From Pseudocitrobacter vendiensis (lineage in GTDB: Bacteria; Pseudomonadota; Gammaproteobacteria; Enterobacterales; Enterobacteriaceae), in contig NZ_CALSBS010000012.1 of assembly GCF_943590815.1 (NCBI RefSeq), positions 1-64,000 on the forward strand: a stretch of 64,000 nt of DNA, read 5' to 3'. This document shows, piece after piece, positions 59,788 to 64,000 of the stretch. A program made the translations under genes and the position numbers. Every line of letters starts with the position of its first letter. Within the stretch, counting starts at the first letter, position 1. The notes beneath the pieces were generated by a model, which was given only the letters and a program-made list of their open reading frames with translations, did no database searches and was not told the DNA's origin.

Positions 59788-59822
59788 GGTTAGCCCGATG
59801 ATGTCATCATCGGGCTAAAGCA

Positions 59823-60470
59823 TTACCGCGCGCGAATAAAACTGCCGTTCGGCTGGCGGGTAAACAGCACCTGCCCATTTCCGGTATCAATGGTTAGCCC
59901 AGTGACGACACCACTGGCATTCTGGCGAATTTGCACCATTTGGCCGTTTTGCAGGTTGCTCAATGGCTTGCCCGCGCCTTCAACCTGTGCCATCGCATAC
60001 ACATCGGTTGCCGGCAGATTGTGGTCGCGGAACAGCTGTGCCAGCGTCTTACCGGGTTCTACGCGGTAGGAGCGCCACTGCTGGTCGATGCCCTGATTTT
60101 CCTGGAACGGTTGCGTTTGCGGCTGGCTTTGTGCCTGCTCTTGCTCCTGCGGCTGTTCTTCCGGAATTGGCTCTGGTTCAACAGGCGCCACCAGCCCGGG
60201 GTCATTGCTCGGCGTCACCAGTTGCGTTTGCATTGGCGCGTTATCGGGCTGTGGGCGTGATTGTGACTGCACATCGAGCTGCGCAGTGCGGCTTACCGGG
60301 TCGGACGTTGTGTCGTCGTTTGACGGCAGCAGGAAGCCGATGACCACCGCCAGTGCAGCAATAATAATGCCGCGACGGTGCATGGTTGGTAGCGGGTCCA
60401 TGATGCGAAGATTATCCGGCGCATGCCAAATCTTCACCAGCGTAGGTTTTAACTCAAATCGCCCGGGCAT
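59823..60470 (-). CDS. ytfB: Cell division-associated OapA-family protein YtfB
   Basis: 215-residue bitopic inner membrane protein, similar to E. coli YtfB and Haemophilus OapA. A cytoplasmic N-terminus (1-33), one membrane helix (about 34-49, GIIIAALAVVIGFLLP), a Pro/Gln/Glu-rich linker (50-130), and a C-terminal OapA/LysM-like domain (QWRSYRVEPGKTLAQLFRDHNLPATDVYAM to the end). Reported to localise to the division site in E. coli and to bind glycans. ATG start. Confidence 0.93.
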   Translation of the reverse strand: MPGRFELKPTLVKIWHAPDNLRIMDPLPTMHRRGIIIAALAVVIGFLLPSNDDTTSDPVSRTAQLDVQSQSRPQPDNAPMQTQLVTPSNDPGLVAPVEPEPIPEEQPQEQEQAQSQPQTQPFQENQGIDQQWRSYRVEPGKTLAQLFRDHNLPATDVYAMAQVEGAGKPLSNLQNGQMVQIRQNASGVVTGLTIDTGNGQVLFTRQPNGSFIRAR

Positions 60471-60701
60471 GGTTTTCCTCCTGCTCCGCGTCTTTTATTA
60501 TCCTTGTCACGAGTATAGCTGGCTAACTGCCTGAACGGCGTGGCAAAGCGCGCTTTCGCAACATAAGCATCGGTAAGGTTATTCTCACAACCCATTGTTT
60601 CTTTTTCCCCGCGATTTGTCATCTTTCCTGACACAAAGTTTACCGTAAAGAGCATGACTGTTATGCTGCCCGCTACTTTATACCCGAAGAAAGGAAAGAC
60701 A

Positions 60702-61322
60702 ATGGCCACCCCGACTTTTGACACCATCGAAGCACAGGCAAGCTACGGTATCGGCCTGCAGGTAGGACAGCAACTGAGCGAGTCCGGTTTGCAGGGCCTG
60801 CTGCCGGAAGCGCTGGTAGCTGGCATCGCCGACGCACTGGAAGGCAAACAGCCTGCTGTGCCGGTTGAAGCTGTTCACCGTGCGCTGCGTGAAATTCACG
60901 AACGTGCTGATGCTGTGCGTAAAGAACGTTTTGCGGCGATGGCGGCAGACGGTGTGAAATACCTGGAAGAAAACCGTGAAAAAGAGGGCGTTAACAGCAC
61001 CGAATCCGGTCTGCAATTCCGCGTTCTGACTCAGGGTGAAGGCGCTATTCCGGCGCGCACCGACCATGTTCGCGTGCACTACACCGGTAAACTGATCGAC
61101 GGCACCGTATTCGACAGCTCCGTTGCGCGCGGCGAACCGGCTGAATTCCCGGTTAACGGCGTTATCGCAGGCTGGATCGAAGCGCTGACCCTGATGCCGG
61201 TAGGCTCCAAATGGGAACTGACTATCCCTCATAACCTGGCCTATGGCGAGCGCGGCGCAGGTGCGTCCATTCCGCCGTTCAGCACCCTGGTCTTTGAAGT
61301 CGAGCTGCTGGAAATTCTGTAA
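60702..61322 (+). CDS. fklB: FKBP-type peptidyl-prolyl isomerase FklB (FKBP22)
   Basis: 206-residue prolyl cis-trans isomerase; a dimerisation domain at the N-terminus (about 1-95) and an FKBP catalytic domain at the C-terminus with [25 protein letters not shown] and [31 protein letters not shown]. No signal peptide is visible. ATG start with AAGGAAAG upstream; the longer frame begins in the leader. It is divergent from ytfB. Confidence 0.96.
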   Translation: MATPTFDTIEAQASYGIGLQVGQQLSESGLQGLLPEALVAGIADALEGKQPAVPVEAVHRALREIHERADAVRKERFAAMAADGVKYLEENREKEGVNSTESGLQFRVLTQGEGAIPARTDHVRVHYTGKLIDGTVFDSSVARGEPAEFPVNGVIAGWIEALTLMPVGSKWELTIPHNLAYGERGAGASIPPFSTLVFEVELLEIL

Positions 61323-61332
61323 GCACGCGTCA

Positions 61333-61355
61333 TCCCCTCTCCTTATGGTGAGGGG
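61333..61355 (+). terminator. Hairpin after fklB
   Basis: CCCCTC / GAGGGG stem with an 8-10 base loop after the fklB stop, followed by ATTATC; a modest terminator. The rest of the 311-base gap to cycA (61356-61633) is AT-rich leader DNA. Confidence 0.55.
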
Positions 61356-61599
61356 ATTATCAAATCAGTGGTTAATCCTTAAGTTAGACATTTGCTGGAA
61401 CTTTATCTTGCAAATACATCTATTGCGTGTATTTTTGTGACGTGTTTCCCATAGTTGAAGTGATATAACACTCACTTTCAACATATAATTAACATTATAT
61501 TCAAATCATAGTATTCATCCCGCCGATTCTTACCTAATATCGAGTCATCCTATTTATGGGATCGTCTCATTAGATGAAATAAAGGCCACAAGAGCCTGC

Positions 61600-61620
61600 A
61601 CAACACAGACAGAACCAACA
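61600..61620 (+). promoter_or_regulatory. CA-rich cycA leader, candidate GcvB target
   Basis: A run low in G and rich in CA (ACAACACAGACAGAACCAAC) lies just before the cycA Shine-Dalgarno AGGAAG. cycA of E. coli and Salmonella is repressed by the sRNA GcvB, whose G/U-rich R1 region pairs with C/A-rich leaders. The pairing here is inferred, not modelled. Confidence 0.45.
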
Positions 61621-61633
61621 GGAAGAAAATTAC

Positions 61634-63040
61634 ATGGTAGATCAGATAAAAGTCGCAGCCGACGAAGAACAGGCTCCGGCTGAACAATCGCTGCGGCGAA
61701 ACCTCACGAACCGGCATATTCAGCTTATTGCTATTGGTGGCGCAATTGGTACCGGGCTGTTTATGGGGTCCGGGAAAACCATTAGCCTTGCCGGCCCGTC
61801 GATTATTTTTGTCTATATGATAATCGGCTTTATGCTCTTCTTCGTGATGCGTGCGATGGGTGAGCTGCTGTTATCCAACCTCGAATATAAATCTTTCAGC
61901 GACTTCGCCGCCGACCTGCTTGGCCCGTGGGCGGGATATTTCACCGGCTGGACCTACTGGTTCTGTTGGGTGGTCACCGGCATGGCCGACGTTGTGGCGA
62001 TAACCGCCTATGCGCAGTTCTGGTTCCCCGGGCTGTCGGACTGGGTGGCTTCGCTCGCCGTTGTCGTGCTGCTGCTGAGCCTGAACCTCGCGACCGTGAA
62101 GATGTTCGGCGAGATGGAGTTCTGGTTTGCGATGATCAAAATCGTCGCCATTGTGGGGCTGATTGTCGTTGGTCTGGTGATGATCCTGATGCACTTCCAG
62201 GCACCAAACGGCACCGAGGCCTCATTTGCGCACCTGTGGAATGACGGCGGCTGGTTCCCGAAAGGCATTAGCGGCTTCTTTGCAGGTTTCCAGATAGCGG
62301 TCTTCGCCTTCGTGGGTATCGAACTGGTGGGCACGACGGCTGCGGAAACGAAAGACCCGGAGAAATCCCTGCCGCGTGCAATCAACTCGATTCCTGTTCG
62401 TATCATCATGTTCTACGTCTTCGCGCTGATCATTATCATGTCGGTCACCCCGTGGAGTTCTGTGGTGCCTGAGAAGAGTCCGTTCGTCGAACTGTTTGTG
62501 CTGGTAGGTCTTCCTGCGGCAGCAAGCATTATCAACTTTGTGGTGCTGACGTCAGCGGCGTCTTCCGCGAACAGCGGCGTATTCTCAACCAGCCGTATGC
62601 TGTTCGGCCTGGCGCAGGACGGCGTGGCGCCGAAAGCGTTCGCTAAGCTCTCTAAACGCGCGGTACCGGCGAAAGGGCTGACCTTCTCCTGCATCTGCCT
62701 GCTGGGCGGCGTGGTGCTGCTGTATGTGAACCCAAGCGTGATCGCGGCGTTTACCATGATCACCACCGTCTCCGCGATTCTGTTTATGTTCGTGTGGACG
62801 ATTATCCTGTGTTCTTACCTGGTGTACCGCAAACAGCGTCCGCATCTGCATGAGAAATCAATCTACAAGATGCCGCTGGGTAAAGTGATGTGCTGGGTCT
62901 GCATGGCGTTCTTTGCGTTCGTTATCGTTCTGTTGACGCTGGAAACCGATACCCGTCAGGCGCTGATCGTCACCCCGCTGTGGTTCGTGATTCTGGGGCT
63001 GGGCTGGATGTTCCTGAGAAAAAAAGCCATCGCCAAATAA
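61634..63040 (+). CDS. cycA: D-serine/D-alanine/glycine:proton symporter CycA
   Basis: Inner membrane APC-family permease for glycine, D-alanine and D-serine; also the route for D-cycloserine. 468 residues (E. coli 470), 12 hydrophobic segments. Amino acid permease signature IQLIAIGGAIGTGLFMGSG (residues 31-49). C-terminal YRKQRPHLHEKSIYKMP. ATG start with AGGAAG upstream. A terminator and the hok/sok module follow. Confidence 0.96.
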   Translation: MVDQIKVAADEEQAPAEQSLRRNLTNRHIQLIAIGGAIGTGLFMGSGKTISLAGPSIIFVYMIIGFMLFFVMRAMGELLLSNLEYKSFSDFAADLLGPWAGYFTGWTYWFCWVVTGMADVVAITAYAQFWFPGLSDWVASLAVVVLLLSLNLATVKMFGEMEFWFAMIKIVAIVGLIVVGLVMILMHFQAPNGTEASFAHLWNDGGWFPKGISGFFAGFQIAVFAFVGIELVGTTAAETKDPEKSLPRAINSIPVRIIMFYVFALIIIMSVTPWSSVVPEKSPFVELFVLVGLPAAASIINFVVLTSAASSANSGVFSTSRMLFGLAQDGVAPKAFAKLSKRAVPAKGLTFSCICLLGGVVLLYVNPSVIAAFTMITTVSAILFMFVWTIILCSYLVYRKQRPHLHEKSIYKMPLGKVMCWVCMAFFAFVIVLLTLETDTRQALIVTPLWFVILGLGWMFLRKKAIAK

Positions 63041-63056
63041 GCGGATGAAAAATGTC

Positions 63057-63085
63057 AAAAAGGTGCTTAACGGCACCTTTTTTTA
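63057..63085 (+). terminator. cycA terminator
   Basis: AAAAAGGTGC / GCACCTTTTTTT, loop TTAACG, 16 bases after the cycA stop. Its right arm GGCACC plus T-run recurs at 63523. Confidence 0.93.
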
Positions 63086-63231
63086 TGCCTGTCTAAACGT
63101 ATTCCGAAAAATGAAACTGACTGTATAAATAAACAGTGTTTTGCGCGGTGAAGGGTATGATTGCTGGCGGGTGCCTGAGGCTTTCTGACTTCAGGCTACT
63201 GCGGAGGTCGGAGAGAGGAGGCCCCAGGAAG

Positions 63232-63426
63232 ATGTTAACTATCAACCTGAGGCTGACTACCCGACCCAAACAATCGGATAGTAGCCTCTTCTTCGCATGG
63301 AGGCAACGCGATGCTGACAAAATACGCCCTTGTGGCAATCATAGTGCTCTGTTTTACGGTGCTGGGATTGGCGTTAATGATGGGAGATTCGCTCTGCGAA
63401 TTGAGCGTCAAGGAGCGCGGTATTGA
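63232..63426 (+). CDS. mok: mok-like leader reading frame of the hok locus
   Basis: A 64-residue frame starts at ATG after CCAGGAAG (63225-63231) and ends inside hok, overlapping it in another phase: [20 protein letters not shown] to RIERQGARY. In hok/sok systems mok is translated ahead of hok and its translation is required for hok expression; the antisense RNA Sok blocks mok. Size and overlap fit; E. coli R1 mok is about 70 residues. The peptide itself is not conserved enough to identify on its own. Confidence 0.6.
   Translation: MLTINLRLTTRPKQSDSSLFFAWRQRDADKIRPCGNHSALFYGAGIGVNDGRFALRIERQGARY
63278..63306 (-). promoter_or_regulatory. sok: Promoter for a Sok-like antisense RNA
   Basis: On the minus strand -35 TTGCCT (63301-63306) and -10 TACTAT (63278-63283) are 17 bases apart. 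Transcription would start near 63270 and run across the mok start (63232) and its Shine-Dalgarno, exactly where Sok is encoded in hok/sok loci. A stem GCCTCAGG / CCTGGGGC about 20-60 bases along may form part of its 3' structure. The RNA ends were not determined. Confidence 0.6.
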
Positions 63427-63463
63427 GTTTAAGGCTGTTCTCGCTTGCGAAACGAAGAAATAG
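63311..63463 (+). CDS. Hok/Gef-family type I toxin (HokE-like)
   Basis: 50-residue membrane toxin: [19 protein letters not shown] (one membrane helix, residues 5-24), then the family motif DSLCE (residues 26-30) and [17 protein letters not shown]. It is very like HokE of E. coli (same MLTKYALVA start and [12 protein letters not shown] core). Hok proteins insert in the inner membrane and depolarise it; synthesis is held off by Sok. ATG start with GGAGG eight bases upstream. It is not part of the K-12 gene order here; it lies between cycA and ytfE. No premature stop or missing residue, so the toxin looks intact. Confidence 0.88.
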   Translation: MLTKYALVAIIVLCFTVLGLALMMGDSLCELSVKERGIEFKAVLACETKK

Positions 63464-63468
63464 CCGTT

Positions 63469-63490
63469 ATGCGGGGAGCAATCCCCGCAT
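63469..63490 (+). terminator. Hairpin at the hok mRNA 3' end
   Basis: ATGCGGGGA / TCCCCGCAT, a perfect 9-bp stem closed by a GCAA (GNRA) tetraloop, six bases after the hok stop. No T run follows. It may cap or stabilise the hok mRNA 3' region, which in this family folds back on the 5' end. Confidence 0.55.
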
Positions 63491-63532
63491 AGTCGGATCC
63501 GATTCCTGGGAAAGGAACCTAAGGCACCTTTT

Positions 63533-64000
63533 TTATTCCCCCGCCAGCGCGCGTGGGAACAGTACGTTGTTTTCGAGGCTGATGTGTTCCATCAGGTCAT
63601 CGATCATTTCATTGATGCCGTTATACATCGCCTTCCAGGTGGTGCAGGCCTCTGGCGGAATGGTCACGTTTTGGGTGGTGTGTTTAATGACTTCCAGCAG
63701 TTCACCTGCTTCGTCGTGCTCACTTTCCATCACGCTGATGGGCCCCATCGCCTGGCTACCCATGCCCTGTTTGATCATCGGGAACAGAATCTGCTCCTCT
63801 TTCATCATGTGGCTGGAGAGCTCCTGATGCAGCATGGTGAGGTATTTTGCCAGACCTTTTGGCACGTTCGGTTTGTCGGCGTGTACGCGTTCGACTTTGG
63901 TGGCCTGTAAAATCAATTCCGGCAGTTGTTCACGGTGGCGATCGTGGTAGCGCGGAATAATGTAATCGATGATTTCACCCAGCGGGGCGGTACGCCAGTC
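63533..64000 (-). CDS. ytfE: Iron-sulfur cluster repair di-iron protein YtfE (5' part outside window)
   Basis: C-terminal 155 residues of a protein of about 220; the start lies beyond the window end. It restores Fe-S clusters damaged by nitric oxide and oxidative stress, and is a hemerythrin-like di-iron protein. The open frame reads [28 protein letters not shown], then [15 protein letters not shown] and [15 protein letters not shown] and [11 protein letters not shown]; the His/Glu residues are di-iron ligands. It is controlled by NsrR in E. coli, and nsrR lies in this window. It is convergent with the hok locus. Confidence 0.93.
   Translation of the reverse strand, partial: DWRTAPLGEIIDYIIPRYHDRHREQLPELILQATKVERVHADKPNVPKGLAKYLTMLHQELSSHMMKEEQILFPMIKQGMGSQAMGPISVMESEHDEAGELLEVIKHTTQNVTIPPEACTTWKAMYNGINEMIDDLMEHISLENNVLFPRALAGE

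Noticed and set aside
63136..63231. Longer 96-codon version of the mok frame starting at 63136
   Set aside because: The start has no Shine-Dalgarno and the ATG at 63232 has one; hok-type leaders usually start mok close to hok.

Overview
The window is a stretch of enterobacterial chromosome. It is almost collinear with the 93-96 minute region of Escherichia coli: yjdC-dsbD-cutA-dcuA-aspA-fxsA-yjeH-groSL-yjeIJ-epmB-efp-ecnAB-sugE-blc-ampC-frdDCBA-epmA-yjeM-mscM-psd-rsgA-orn-glyVXY-queG-nnr-tsaE-amiB-mutL-miaA-hfq-hflXKC-yjeT-purA-nsrR-rnr-rlmB-aidB-yjfN-bsmA-yjfP-ula regulon-yjfY-rpsF-priB-rpsR-rplI-(EamA permease)-ytfB-fklB-cycA-(hok/sok)-ytfE. Protein lengths match the E. coli products closely, but sequence differences, an extra permease, an extra hok-type locus and an altered ampC promoter show it is not E. 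coli K-12. An ampC with no adjacent ampR, overlapping the frd operon terminator, argues against the Citrobacter freundii/Enterobacter cloacae arrangement. I place it in the Escherichia/Citrobacter/Salmonella part of Enterobacteriaceae without naming a species.

Region by region. 1-7.8 kb: a TetR regulator, periplasmic thiol reduction (DsbD) with CutA, anaerobic C4-dicarboxylate and aspartate metabolism (DcuA, AspA), and a methionine/branched-chain amino acid exporter. 7.8-15.9 kb: the heat-shock groESL operon; YjeI and YjeJ of unknown function; EF-P with its lysine 2,3-aminomutase EpmB; the entericidin pair; a guanidine-II riboswitch driving sugE; lipocalin Blc; the class C beta-lactamase AmpC. 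15.9-28.5 kb: fumarate reductase, EF-P lysyl-transferase EpmA, amino acid permease YjeM, mechanosensitive channel MscM with phosphatidylserine decarboxylase, ribosome assembly GTPase RsgA and oligoribonuclease. 28.7-29.0 kb: three identical tRNA-Gly(GCC) genes. 29.3-46.4 kb: the queG / nnr-tsaE-amiB-mutL-miaA-hfq-hflX-hflK-hflC superoperon (tRNA modification, cell wall hydrolysis, mismatch repair, RNA chaperone, protease modulators), then purA and nsrR-rnr-rlmB. 46.5-56.9 kb: AidB, three small secreted DUF1471 proteins, the YjfP esterase, and the L-ascorbate regulon (ulaR, ulaG, ulaABCDEF). 57-64 kb: the rpsF-priB-rpsR-rplI ribosomal operon, a DMT permease, YtfB, FklB, CycA, a chromosomal hok/mok/sok type I toxin-antitoxin module, and a 5'-truncated ytfE.

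Themes that tie the genes together: anaerobic respiration (dcuA, aspA, frdABCD); three of the EF-P pathway genes (efp, epmA, epmB) within 9 kb; nitrosative stress (nsrR and ytfE, a known NsrR target); RNA and ribosome quality control (orn, rnr, rlmB, rsgA, hflX, hfq, miaA, tsaE, queG). Most of the window is conserved housekeeping DNA. I found no convincing undescribed multi-gene system. The least ordinary parts are the hok/sok module between direct repeats, the weakened ampC promoter, the guanidine-II riboswitch, the covarying tRNA-Gly spacers and the permease after rplI.
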